Of a DNA stretch of 64,000 nt, positions 12,291-23,824 are shown piece by piece (within the stretch, counting starts at the first letter, position 1; each line of letters begins with the position of its first letter). The DNA comes from Taenia hydatigena. Taxonomy: Eukaryota; Platyhelminthes; Cestoda; Cyclophyllidea; Taeniidae. Position numbers and translations under genes: made by a program. The stretch is taken from positions 22,586,509 through 22,650,508 of the forward strand of contig JADWOT020000003.1 in assembly GCA_036345935.2 (NCBI GenBank), written 5' to 3'. The notes under the pieces were generated by a model that made no database searches, was not told the DNA's origin, and worked only from the letters and a program-made list of their open reading frames with translations.

Positions 12291-15200
12291 ATGGATCTTG
12301 TTCATTCGTCGATTATTACCACTACTGGGGTTCTTTTCCTCCGTGTCCTCGTCCACTACGGAACTCACGTCTTTCCCTGGGAGGAGCGAAGCATGGGACG
12401 GATTTTTGCTCACCTCTTGGAGACCATAGACTCCCTTATCTTTATTCATAAAGACTCCTATATCTCCAGAGTGAAATCTCTGCAACCCAACCATTCAGAA
12501 AGATTACTCAAGCATCATCTCAACGACACTTCTTTCCAAGATCCCCTGGTCTTTGAGGGACAGTTTAACTTAGATTGCAATTCCAAGGACGCCGGTCTCC
12601 GGGCCGAAATCAAATCGCCTCAAAAGCTCCCCTGTGGAGTCCATCAGTTAAGTGTCGATGCCTTCTTTTCTGTCACTCCGGATGCTCTGAAAGGCGATCT
12701 TTTTGGGCGCCTTCAAGATGAAGTTCGTGCCTTCCTGATGGCCTATCATGATACTTTAAAGTCGATTTTGCTGAAGGAAAAAGCGGTTCCACGCAGTTTG
12801 ACGGCATATTACTTTCGGTATGAGGACCGTTTGATTCGGGTCTTCTATCCACCTGTCTGTAAGGATGAAACAAAGTTGAGGGAGGACATTCATAAGGGTA
12901 CGTTATTAATTCGTGATTTACTGTGGTTAGCTAGTTGTGCTATCAATGAGTAGGGAATTAGTATTGGCAAATCATTTTGAGTGGCCTTTCGTGTAATGGC
13001 GAAATTTGCTTATCGTGACGCTATTTGAGTTGAACTGTGTTTTATCTGTTTATTGTGGTTATTTAAGCAGTTTTAACTCTTCCATCTTGCCTTGAAACGT
13101 TGAAAGGGGTGGCGGTGGAAAGCCATTCACTCCTGCAGATTATTATTCGTAGCCATCCTGGGGTGAATATGACATGCAGCAAATGCACTAAGGAATTATA
13201 GTGCTGTGGCATACGCTGGGTGCGATGAAATTATCAATTTGTCCCTTCCCTAATGCTCCCAGATAAAAGTATGATTTCCCTTTAGAAACGGTCTCTTGCT
13301 TAACAACACTCATCTCTGCAGTACAGCCTACATTGCAAAACTTTTGGGTAGTTAAGGCGAAGAATTATAGGATCCATGGGGCTTACACTTTAGACTTAAT
13401 AACTACTGATTTAAGCGTCCAGGTACTATCTCATAATTCTTATGTTCGGGAATCAATGCTATTTTGACCAATGGAATGAAAGAGGTAATAACAGTATGAC
13501 ATGGCCTTGTCTGAGCGCTGCTTCTGCTTGGTCAACGTTTAATCGCATAAGTTATTTGTAAGACTTACCATTTCACGATAAAGATTGGTGCGTAATTTCT
13601 CCCTGCATATAACCAAAGAAGATGAGCTACCTTTTATTCACACTGCATATTCCATGCAGTAGGTCGTGTGAATTTCCGCATTCATCCTTGCTTCTTTTTT
13701 GCTGTGCTATTAACGGTCCGGCAGGACTATTTGTAGGCAGAGAATAGGGAAGGTCATTTCAACAGAATTGTTTGTTTCGCAAGGCTCCTTCATTAGCTCA
13801 GATTGGATTCAGGGAACCTACAACCCATTAAGTTGACAGCGTTTGAGCTCCCGTTGTTTGGTATGATCAAATATTTTTTATGCTTATGTATGGCACACGT
13901 TACGGTTACATCTGCATCCAGTTGAGCAGACAGTGCGTGCCTCAGAAGCAGAGGTCAGGTAGTGGCGACCTCTTTATTCAATGACAGACAGACAACGAGG
14001 TGGTCGTTGGAATACGAAGGCCATTTCTCGTCTGAGGTAACTCAGTGAACGAACAGTGGAGGAGGCGTAAATTTGAATGAATGGAGGAAGTGAAGGACGA
14101 ACGGTGTCTGTGAAGAAGTGGAGAGATGTGATTGGCTGTGATGGTGCAGAAGGAGGGTAGTACTATGCGCTCAATGCACTACGGAAGGTTGATCGTGAGC
14201 TACCGAACTTGGTGGTAGTAGTAGTGATAGTAGTTGGGGCATGGACGTCTTGGTGATGGGGAATAGGAGGCGGGTCTGAAGGTGATGCATTCGCCGTCAG
14301 GTGATCTGGTTAGTCGTGAGAGCTAGTGGAAGCAATCGCAATGTGTCTGGCGAAGGGTTCCGTTAACTCGGCCTCTCCAAATGCCGTACAGGAAGTCTTT
14401 GTGACTTTGGAGCCGACATTGGCTTTGATTTGATAGGATGCAGTGCGGGATGAAGGGGTGGAGAATGTGAGAGGGAGGAGGTAGTTTGTCCCGGATGGTG
14501 ATAGACGGACGTATGGTCATGGAATCTGGTCCTGGTAGGTGTTAACAGATGTCCGGCATTTGCAGTTAATTGAGGTGAGGTATATCAGAGACTTTTGGAA
14601 CACTTTTTTGTCACCTGATTTGATTGTCGTGCATGAGGCAGTGATTAAGTTTCAGGCTGAACTATTGGTTGATTTCGTTCCCACTTTATTGCACATATTG
14701 GTAAATGGAGGTGAATTTACTCAGTAAAGCAACATTTTTTAAACAATCGATACTGTTTGTCTGCGGCGCTGTGACCTCTCATAAATTTTCTTTGCTTCAC
14801 TTATCCTTTCTGTGGGTACAATGTTCTGTAAGGCTGTGTACAATGAACCCATGCTTTTTCAAAGAAATGATGCAATCGACTCAGCAATAAACCCTGAAAA
14901 CTTGAGATAGACTAGAAAATGGAGATTTTCAGACACTCACGCTTTATAATCCTCTGTTTCTCTTGTTATACTTTATAAGTGACAATGATTGATACCTTTC
15001 CAATTGCGTTAGTTGGACCACTTAGGATCTGATTCAAATGGTTATTTTGGGACGTATTGTTAAGTCGACGAATTGTCTAAAATCTTGAATTGATTTGAGT
15101 TGTGGGGATGCGAAGTGCAAGGGCACTTTGTACTCTAAGTAGAGGCTCCACTTATGCAAATGGGAGGTAAAATTATCTCTGAATATATCCTTAAGCAATA

Positions 15201-18200
15201 TCATATCGTTGAAGTTAGTGTAAAACAGAATTCATTTAAGAAACTCCGGGTTGAAGAATATTCTTTTAGTCTTTTGAGGACATTTGATACTACTTGTTTA
15301 GGATGAAGAATTCAACTGTCGGTTTTAATTTTTTTTTCGGAATTTTCGGTTTCGTGGTTCTAGGTCGTTTCACGCAGAAATGTGGTCTGAATACGTCCAG
15401 TATTTTATAGGGAACTTGAGTAAGAAATTGTTTAACAATCCAAGGATGTCCTGAACTGGTTAAATCATGAATTTGCAAAGTGAATTATGACATTGATGTC
15501 TAAAACCTTAGGAAATTTTTTTTTTCCTTGAGAGGCACTAGATCGTTCAGTGAGGTTAAACTATTATCACGAAAGTAATTGGAGTAGCTATCAGTGTAGC
15601 GTCCGAGGCTCCCTCGAAGGCAAAAGAAGGCAGAATGCTAGAGTAGAATATATATCTTCAACGGACAGAGGGAAATAAGCTGCTGGCATGGCCCAGAGAT
15701 CAGCCTACGCAGCTAGGGCAATATGGCCACCTCTGTGTCACCCTGACCGAAACCGGTAGTTCAAACAAGCAAAGCACTATTAGTGTCTTCTGTTGAGAAT
15801 ACACGAATTCACTTGATTGGGGTTCGAAACACAGAGGGACAACGTTCAGAAGCTACTCTTGACAAGAATAGGACTCTTCTATGCGATGGACCTTCTAGTC
15901 CCACCTTTTATTTATAACTACAGGTCTTGGATTGCCTCAGAGACCGATACTGCGGCGTGGCCTGGCTCTCTTCCCTACTCGCGGTTTCAGACGCCTTCTC
16001 GGTCCCAATGAGAAGAATCTCGTATCACCCCACCTCTTGCTTCCTGCCTCCAACGCCAACCCCAACGTTCGTTGTGAGGTTATCCGCGGGCGATACACCT
16101 ACAGACATTATTTGCAAGTGAGTTGCACCAGAAATCTCCTTGAAGATAACACTAGTTAAAAAATAAATTAATAGAATAATCTATCGAATGATCAGCTCTG
16201 TCGTTTCAAATAGTAATACCTTTCACCCATTGGTTATTTTTTAATTCCAAGCGACTCTGTATTCCGCTTTCTTCAATCGTAGCTGCTTTCACATCGTCTG
16301 GGTTATCTGTTACCTTGGTTCTAGGTTAGAGTATCCCATCGGATAACCGTATTAGGTTCACGATTATAAAGGGCCTTTTGAGGCGCCTAGAGGTAATGCG
16401 CTGTTAAACAGTGCAGTATTTGTACATTTCATGAAGTGCCAGGTTCGAAGGTCGATGGCTTTGACTTTCAAAGTAAGAATCGCCGTTGGTTGGCACTCGT
16501 TGGTTCGGCACTCATATTTTGGTACAATTTCATTCAGTTTTTTTATTTTTAACCGAATTTATTGTTCCCTTTGCTTTGAACTTGAGTTTTTAAATAAAGG
16601 CACTGGAGTAGCGCGGACATCTCAAAATATCAGCAAACGAAAGTACCGACTGACGTTGTTTAATGATTTGAGAGATTCGACTGAAATTTGTGTGATAACT
16701 AACGCCAATATTTGGCGTTAATGGTATAGCAGTATTTGATCGTTTGAATTGGGTCTCACTGCTTGAATTGGGCATGGTAGAATCCAGGATGAAGTCGTCC
16801 TTTTCGAATCCAGCTTTTCCGTGGCATTGCATTCTAAGGGGAGGAATCCGTTTCAAAAGGTAGATTTTCGACGTTTTTTATCACAGTGGTCAAAAATGGA
16901 AAGAAGGTGTCTCTTTTCTGTTTCAATCTTTATCCCTCTAGAGAGCCTAAAACGCTTGTTGTTTGGTTTTCTTAAAAGAGCATTCTTTTGGAGAAAGGAT
17001 CTTATTATCATGGTAGAAACACCTGTGGGTCATTAGCTGATTAGGTCTTGGTGCTTATTTGCAAATTTCAAAAGGCTATTAGTCTGTTACTCCGCATTGA
17101 CTTATCCAATTTTTCCCACCCACCCCAGTCTTGGGTGAATGTACAATTAACGATTCAACCCCCTTTCGTGTTAACCCAGTCATTCCATTATAACGAGTTG
17201 AACTAGCGGAGATTTTCGATAGTAGGCAGTCTGTCTTGGTAGCCATCACTGCTCAAGGTCCCGATAAGAGTTTCACTTGAGCTTTCATTAAACTTGTGGG
17301 TGTCGCGTCTTTCGAGCGCTTAGCCACTTTAATCAATCCGTGAAATACTCCCAAACCAGGTTGCAATAACCTCGAATGTTGTTCCCCTTATCAACTCAGA
17401 TTGAAGGACTGGCTTCATTGTCATTCTAGATGAAAGTTATCTGCGCTCTGATGACTTAAATTCGGCATTTGAATGACTCGTTCTCCTCTCGTTAATCTCT
17501 TTTTTCACCGTTCGTAAAACAACTTAGCACAATTATATGGGGCTGGTCTACAAATATGCATGTGCTTTCTGACTGACTTTAAGCAACAAATTGATAGTTT
17601 TGACATCTTTTGTGCTAATTGCGTGACCTTAATTCTTCTCATTTCCGAAGGTGGACGTCATGTGATTTAAGTGGGTTAGTTTGAATGGTTTATGATTCTT
17701 GATTTTTAAGAATGATTTCCCCGTTGTTTCTTCCTTTTTACCCCATTAATGACGGCAGAACAGAAACTGTCTAAACGGTTATTGACCCTGCTATTGATGC
17801 CTTCATTCTCCTCCTCTTTCGTGGCACATGGCAGGACGGTTTGGACGATAAGAACTGGGGCTGCGCATACCGTTCGCTGCAGACACTGGCCTCGTGGCTG
17901 CTGTGGCAGGGCATAGTGACACCGCTGCAGCCGCTGCCCTCGCATCGAGATATTCAGGAGGCTCTCGTTCGTGTTGGTGACAAACCCTCCAAATTTGTTG
18001 GCTCGCGGCAGTGGATTGGCTCCTTGGAGGTGAGCTATTGCTCTTCTTTCTCAGTTTGTCTTGTTGCCGTCTCATTTTTTCCTGTCCGCTAAATCCTTTT
18101 TATGCGCCTGCTTACTGTTTCTCGTCAAACTATCGGTTTGTTTTCCTACTTGTTTGTCTACTTGTACATAACTACCCGTTCCTCTTTCTATCCGCTCATT

Positions 18201-21117
18201 TACTCCTTTTTCTTTAACCAACGTCCAACTTCAATCTACCTGCCTCCATCCATATGTTTTCTTTTGTTGGTTGCCTATTTCTCGGCATGCAATCGATAGT
18301 TCCTGCCTAAAAGTAGCACAAGGACTAGAAGAAAGCATGAACAGGTCAAATCAAAAGCGGCTAAACAGATCTGCGTGGTTAATTATTAATTATATGAATA
18401 TCAATTCATATAATAACCAAATAAATTCGTGCTGTTTTATGCCAAAAAACTAATAACCACAGATTACTTCTTAAAATGCCTTTTTTCGTTGAAATAATCA
18501 CGCTTGCATTCCACAACCCTCCGGAAGTCCAAAATATTCTACCCTCAGTCACTCTTGTTTCTACTTCAATTTCACTCCCCATGCCTATTCTGAATGTCTA
18601 ATACTAACTTCCAGCAAGTAATGGCTTGAAAGGTCTGAAAAATGCCAGTATCAGAACACGGAGAAGGAGGTTAGGGACAACGTAGTACTTTCTTCTCTCA
18701 TCCTAACTAAGGCGCAAATCTTTTCCTAAGTAAGTTTGGTCGTGTGAAATCTAAACCCTCGGTTGTCTAGTAGTAATGACAAGAACACTTTATTTTGATG
18801 GTTTCACTAGTTCTTGGTTCTTCTTTAAGAAAGCGTTTCCAGTGCACGCCTTCCAGTCGTGTCATATTGAAGGTATGGAACTAAGCCGTAATTGTTTGAC
18901 CTCAAGCAAATGGAAAATACTTTTCGAAGTGTATTGCGCATTCACAGAGTAGACAGTGTTCTGGGGATGAAGTGGTGTTTCCTCTAGAATTGTAGGATGA
19001 GTAGTAAGTGGGCAGCTTGGAGATGTCCGATGATATATTTGTTAGATTAGCAGACGTCGTGATACGCATGCCATTTCTACTTCCGCTACAGCTAACTCAT
19101 TCATTGAAGGAACTGCCCATTTTTCTAAACTGAGTCGAAGACGCTAAGGACAAGTTGGGCCCATTCACATTTATCAACGCGTGTGGGTGCAACCCACTTG
19201 GTTCGCCTCGCTCACGACTTGCCTTCCATGGTTGCTGTAGATGTGACCGACTTGTTTCAACGCTCGCGTTAATAACTGCATTGGTGAACTCGTTCTTGGC
19301 ATGTTGCATTAAGTTGTACGGACATGCAGTTCTTCATGACGAAGAACTGAGCGAGTTCCTGAAAGTGGTGCATCAGTCGTTGAGTGGGTGATCGAGCACC
19401 ATAGGCAAATTCATTGAACCAATTCTGGACGGTAGGCTCTGCCAATTTGTCGGGAGAAGCTTTTGGAGATTTGGAGCCGGATCGAAATGCGTGGAAGGTA
19501 AACTTTGCATGTTTAATGGGCACTTTGTGGTATGGAGAGTGAGGACGTGTGTGCGCGTGTGTGCGTGTCGGTGGGTGGTTGGGGCGGGGGCGGGGTGGAA
19601 GTAGTAGGGAATGCGGGGATGAATTTTTATACTGTGTCCTGTCTGTACGTGTCTATCTATGCACAATCGCATGTGTTTTAAAACAAGTTATTGCTGTGGT
19701 ATGTACAGAACGGCGAACAAATTGTCTCTATCATTTTACATTGCAATGATGATGTCCTCTCATGGCTGAGTCCATTGTGTGAGTTTCTTTATCCCCGACT
19801 TCTATCCACTGTTTTCAGTTATACGAATTAAAGTCGATCACGGCACAGCAGAATGAACCCCCGACCGCTATTGATGTTTTTAGGCTTCAATGTACTTCAT
19901 CTGTTAACATATACTGCTGATGTTACAACTAGTTGGAGATGGGTATTGCGCACATTTTAGCTGGCGTTCGCTTTGCATAGTAAAGTTTTTACTACGAATT
20001 CATTTTTATAATGCAATGTCTTATTTTCAGCTGTCCATCTTCGCTTCAGCTGTAGTCCATCATTCGAATCTACTCTTGATTGGCGAAAATAACTCATCAA
20101 ATGAACAAAACTGACTTTTCTACTATGCTTTTTAAGTCTGGTCGTTAACAACGAATGCCTTACATCTTTGGTACTTTTTTTCCCACCCAGAAAAGGTCTT
20201 TTATCAAACGCTATTATGGGCAGAAACATTTGACGGATGGACTAAGATGCGTTGGACACTCCCCTCACTGTAGCATCTGAGTTATCGCTGCGCATGTTAG
20301 GCCGTAAGGGAGCGCGAGTGGGAGCAATTCGGGCCTAACTGCAATGACTGGCCTGGAGGCGAATCGACAGGGATGTCTGATTGCTCATCACAGCTAAGCA
20401 CCGCCAAGTCGATTGTATGGTTGAGGTTGTTTTACGGGAGTCTGTCAAGTGTCGACGCCAATCAGTGAGCCGATATTTTTCCCTAGTTTTCTGTCCTCCA
20501 CTCCGATGGTTGGGGTAGAATGTGTCCACTGTCGCAGTGAGCGTCTGCAGAACACGCGCAATGGGGTTTGTGTATCAGTTGGCTAGTCAGTCGGATAAGG
20601 AGGGGAGGATTGAGTCGCTCCTTGGTCCATGTGTGCGGGAGGGCCGAGAGACAGACAGTGGAGAGGAGCTGTGGAGATACTCGTGTTACTGTTACAGAAG
20701 CTTAACTGTTACTCTTTTGATCTTGTCGCGAAGGTGAGCTTCTGCCTACAGGAGCTGTACGGCGTTCAGTGCCGCCTGTTGCCTGTGGCACGTGGCCGCG
20801 ACTTTGCAGCTGTCGCCGCAACGGTGCTGGCCGAGCACTTTGCGTCGGGTGGTGGACCAGTGATGGTAGGTGGCGGCGACTTGGCGCATACCATTGTCGG
20901 TGTGCAGGTTGCCACTGGCTTCCCTGTTGGCTCCGCAGCTGGGACTGATCGGACTCGTTTTTTGGTCCTCGACCCACACTACACCGGCGAGCCGGCCCAT
21001 GTGGCAACTATCCTCGGCAAGGGCTGGGTGGGCTGGAAAGAGGAGAGCTTCTGGCGCAGTGAGGTGCCTTACAACCTCTGTCTTCTCCCGCCCCCCGTTG
21101 ACGCAGACAGCGTGTGA
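12291..21117 (+). CDS. UFSP2: UFM1-specific cysteine protease, UFSP2-type (4 exons, 459 aa)
   Basis: Exons placed at 12291-12897, 15924-16117, 17835-18029 and 20734-21117; all junctions are GT/AG and phases close to one frame ending in TGA. Exon 1 carries the UFSP2 N-terminal region (VDAFFSVTP near residue 125). Exon 2 has [10 protein letters not shown] and the [11 protein letters not shown] segment that precedes the catalytic loop. Exon 3 holds the nucleophile motif [11 protein letters not shown] (Cys277). Exon 4 holds [12 protein letters not shown] and DPHYTG (Asp412, His414), completing the C78-family Cys-Asp-His site. Length matches human UFSP2 (469 aa as remembered). The family matures UFM1 and removes it from substrates, largely at the ER. 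The acceptor-like ttgcag at 12267-12272, 18 bp before the ATG, could be a 5' UTR or trans-splice site. Introns of 3026, 1717 and 2704 bp carry repeat blocks. The start ATG was chosen for length and homology; an upstream exon cannot be excluded. Confidence 0.93.
13933..14515 (+). repeat. Repeat C, copy 2, in UFSP2 intron 1
   Basis: Near-identical to 1931-2513 and in the same orientation, which is UFSP2 sense. The two copies lie 12 kb apart. After 14515 the match drops to a weaker, gapped similarity. Confidence 0.92.
15595..15783 (-). repeat. Solo LTR in UFSP2 intron 1
   Basis: Reverse LTR from TGTAGCGTCCGAGGC to caaagcactatta, antisense to UFSP2, 140 bp upstream of exon 2. Nearly full length with a decayed end. 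Confidence 0.85.
16700..16720. repeat. Short inverted repeat in UFSP2 intron 2
   Basis: TAACGCCAA, spacer TAT, TTGGCGTTA: 9-bp perfect arms. No further symmetry around it. Confidence 0.7.
19096..19743 (+). repeat. Repeat A, copy 1, in UFSP2 intron 3
   Basis: Present in inverted orientation at 31748-32366. The match is nearly perfect apart from about 27 bp near 19185-19211 missing from the other copy, flanked by a cgc microhomology. Contains a G-quadruplex-type run at 19573-19595. Confidence 0.9.
20126..20753 (+). repeat. Repeat B, copy 1, spanning UFSP2 intron 3 and the start of exon 4
   Basis: Inverted copy at 35719-36339. Identity by eye runs through the splice acceptor (gcgaag at 20728-20733) and the first 20 bp of UFSP2 exon 4, then stops after gcctacagga. 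The intron-side end near 20126-20170 carries several mismatches. Confidence 0.9.
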
Positions 21118-21218
21118 ATGGCTACCGGCTTGGGTGAACTATTTGCGAGGAACCGTAATTATTAGCAATGATGTACGTATTACTTGCATTTTATTTTATT
21201 AGGGGTAACAGTTGAAGT

Positions 21219-21224
21219 AATAAA
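21219..21224 (+). promoter_or_regulatory. Poly(A) signal for UFSP2
   Basis: A canonical AATAAA lies 102 bp downstream of the UFSP2 stop, the only one seen in the immediate 3' flank. The assignment is positional. Confidence 0.5.
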
Positions 21225-21869
21225 AGTGTGTATTGGTTCTTTTAGTGTGGAGAGTGTTGGTGAAAACCTTGATAAGAAGGCGAAATTAGTTACCCTGGGT
21301 TTATCAGCTGCTGGGGTTTAAAACCGTTTTAAAGGTCGTTTTGGGTCGGCATGAGGCACTTTTCGAGTCTTGGATGATCTTCTGGGATTCTCACGGAAAG
21401 GAGGATCGAATTTACTGGACATGGGACATTCGGAATAATCAGGGTGAGGCGCTTCTTAGTCCACAACTTTTCCAGCTTCGTTAGGCGGAGAAAGCAACTA
21501 TCATCTAGTGGCCCAATGCCTTTTTGTGAGGGGTATCATCATTGCTGAAAAATAGTTTTCTAGTGAAAGTCTGCTTCAGGTACATTACTTGGAAATGGCT
21601 CCTGTAAGCCACCGATCTTGCACCAAACGCAACGGCAAGCCGACGTAACCCGGCCCAAATCTGCTTGCTTTAACCTACCTTAAACCTGGCTGCATTCTGC
21701 AGCAGGTAAGGACTTTCGAATTGCCGCTGATTGGAATAGTTGGTTATCGTAATAGCGAAGCGTTTAGGATCCAGCTTTGTAAATCATTTAGTGCATAAGT
21801 TCTATTTGATAAATTACCATTTCTTGAAGCGTTTGGAGGTATCTGTGACAAAGACTCTTCAAACTAAAC

Positions 21870-22185
21870 TGCAGCAATTGTTTGCTTGTTTGGACTACCG
21901 GTTTCGGTCAGGATCACAGAGGTGACCATATTGCTCTAGCTGAGTAGGCTGGCCTTTGGGCTATTCAACGGGCAGGGGGAAATAAGTTGCTGGCACGGCC
22001 CAGCGGCCAGCCTACGCACCTAGAGCAAGATGGCCACCCCTCTGTCGCTGACCAACAACCGGTAGTTCAAACAAACAAAGTACTACAATGTCGGCAGCTC
22101 ATTTCTCTCTGTCTATTGAATTTTTATATATTATACCCCAGTATTCTGCCTTCTTTTGTCTTTAAAGGAGTCTCTGGATGCCACA
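21870..22185 (+). repeat. Compound LTR: opposite-strand LTR piece nested inside an LTR
   Basis: Plus LTR 5' part 21870-21962 (to ggcctttgggct), a reversed LTR fragment 21963-22087 (attcaacgggcagggg to tactaca), then the plus LTR 3' part 22088-22185 (atgtcggcagctcatttc to ggatgccaca). The outer LTR would be continuous if the inner piece were removed. The inner copy lacks about 60 bp of its terminus. Confidence 0.8.
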
Positions 22186-22843
22186 CCCATAAATAGCACT
22201 AAAAATCCCGCTGGTTGTAAAATAGTGCAGCAATCACCTTCGCAAACTAAGACAGCCGTAGCAATTGTAATTTTAGATAGACTTGGATTTAATATCGATA
22301 TGTGGTACACGCATTCTCACAGTCTGCCGTACAAGTTTTACTGGAGTCTAATAAACTAAGTTGGCTACAAGTCAATGAGACGAATTATCTCGCTTTTTAG
22401 ATTTTTTACCTTTTGAATACTTTGCTTAAGGTCATTCGCGTTCGAATGCACACCTGCTGCTTACACCTGCCATAGCTACATAAGCGCGATTATACGAAAC
22501 AGACGTTTCACTTTAGCTTTGATGCTAGAATTTCAGAAGGTTGGATCCTGAAAATCGCCTTTTTTCCATATTGGAATAAATATATCAAGGTACTGTTTGC
22601 AAGATTCTTTGCAATTTCATAAGAATATGTTGCCGCAAGCCTTTATAAGATAATAAATGATGATAAACTAATCCTTAATGAAAACTTTTTAAAAACTTTT
22701 AGGGTGCAGTTGTCAAAGTTTTAATTTTGCTACCATGAGATTACGCAGCATTAGTAAATCCGTTTAACACTCCAAGTAGCATTTTATTTCATGTTTATCC
22801 AATAGGGATAACACCTGCCTGAATCAATAGACCCTTTGGAGAG

Positions 22844-23673
22844 ATGGAGTCTATATACAATCTGTTACCCGTTGAACCTACAGTTGTGCCAAAGACTAAA
22901 AGGTACGATAAAAGGTACTCTAGGGGACGTACTATTTATAACAGATATCAGTCTATCCACCGACCCATGGCTAAAAGAGAAATGGTAGAACACAAAACCG
23001 GCAAATGCAAAACCATAGGCCCAGCAGCAACTCAGAAACCCAATCCCAGTCTCTTTTTGCGTTCCCACACAAGCCTTAATCTACACCAAAACGCCGATTT
23101 CAACGACCAAGAAAACACCTGTCCAGGGAAGAAGCCACCATTACCCAACTTTCGTCAGAAACTAGAGGTCAGAAGTCCCACTGAACTAAACATTGTAAAC
23201 CTAAACAAACTTCTAGCAATTTTGTCAGAGCCAAAAAAACACACACCAATAGTTGTTGACTCCAGAATCGGCCATGTGTATAACCTGAACGGATCAGGCC
23301 TCACGAAAGACCACCTTTGTAAAAAGGTAAATAAACCAACCTATTCTACTTTAAGGATTTTGGGAAAGTCCCAGCTTACTTAAAAAGAAGAAGGGATGAG
23401 AAGCTTAAGAACGCGGAGCTCTACGCCCGTTATAACGAAGAAGTTGACCTGCATCAACAGCTTCCACGTCTTTCTCCACAGGAGCGTGGAAACCTTCTAA
23501 AATCATTAAAGGAAAGGCATTCGCAGGTTTACAGCGAATTTCTGCGTCTTTCCGTTATCATCGACACTTTACATAAGAGACAGAAGAAAGAAAGACTGGA
23601 AAAGACGTTGAGTGAACTCGAAAAGGATATTAGAACCATTGAAGAACACGAATTTATCTACGTGGAAGAGTGA
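22844..23673 (+). CDS. ENKUR: Enkurin (2 exons, 266 aa)
   Basis: Exon 1 is 22844-23326 (161 codons) and exon 2 is 23356-23673 including TGA. The intron is only 29 bp and must be removed, because reading through stops after 18 codons. The N-terminus ESIYNLLP matches the enkurin opening. A proline-rich KKPPLPNF segment (residues 96-103) sits where the family has its SH3-binding stretch. PIVVDSRIGHVYNLNGSGL (residues 135-153) and the C-terminal EFLRLSVIIDTLHKRQKKER region correspond to the enkurin domain, which ends in FIYVEE. Human enkurin is 256 aa as remembered. The family is known as a microtubule inner protein of ciliary doublets and as a sperm TRPC-channel adaptor. The gene is convergent with CCDC40; the two stop codons are 151 bp apart. 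Confidence 0.92.
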
Positions 23674-23824
23674 GGCCTTTGTAATCGATCCCATACACCT
23701 ATGTCCTTTGTGTACTGGCATTGGCTCAATAACATCATAAAAAAGTGCCTTTTAAATCACTCTTATGATCTCTGTTATAGAGAAGTAGTTTTATGTTCCT
23801 GGATGAGGTTAGACCAAAACTATT

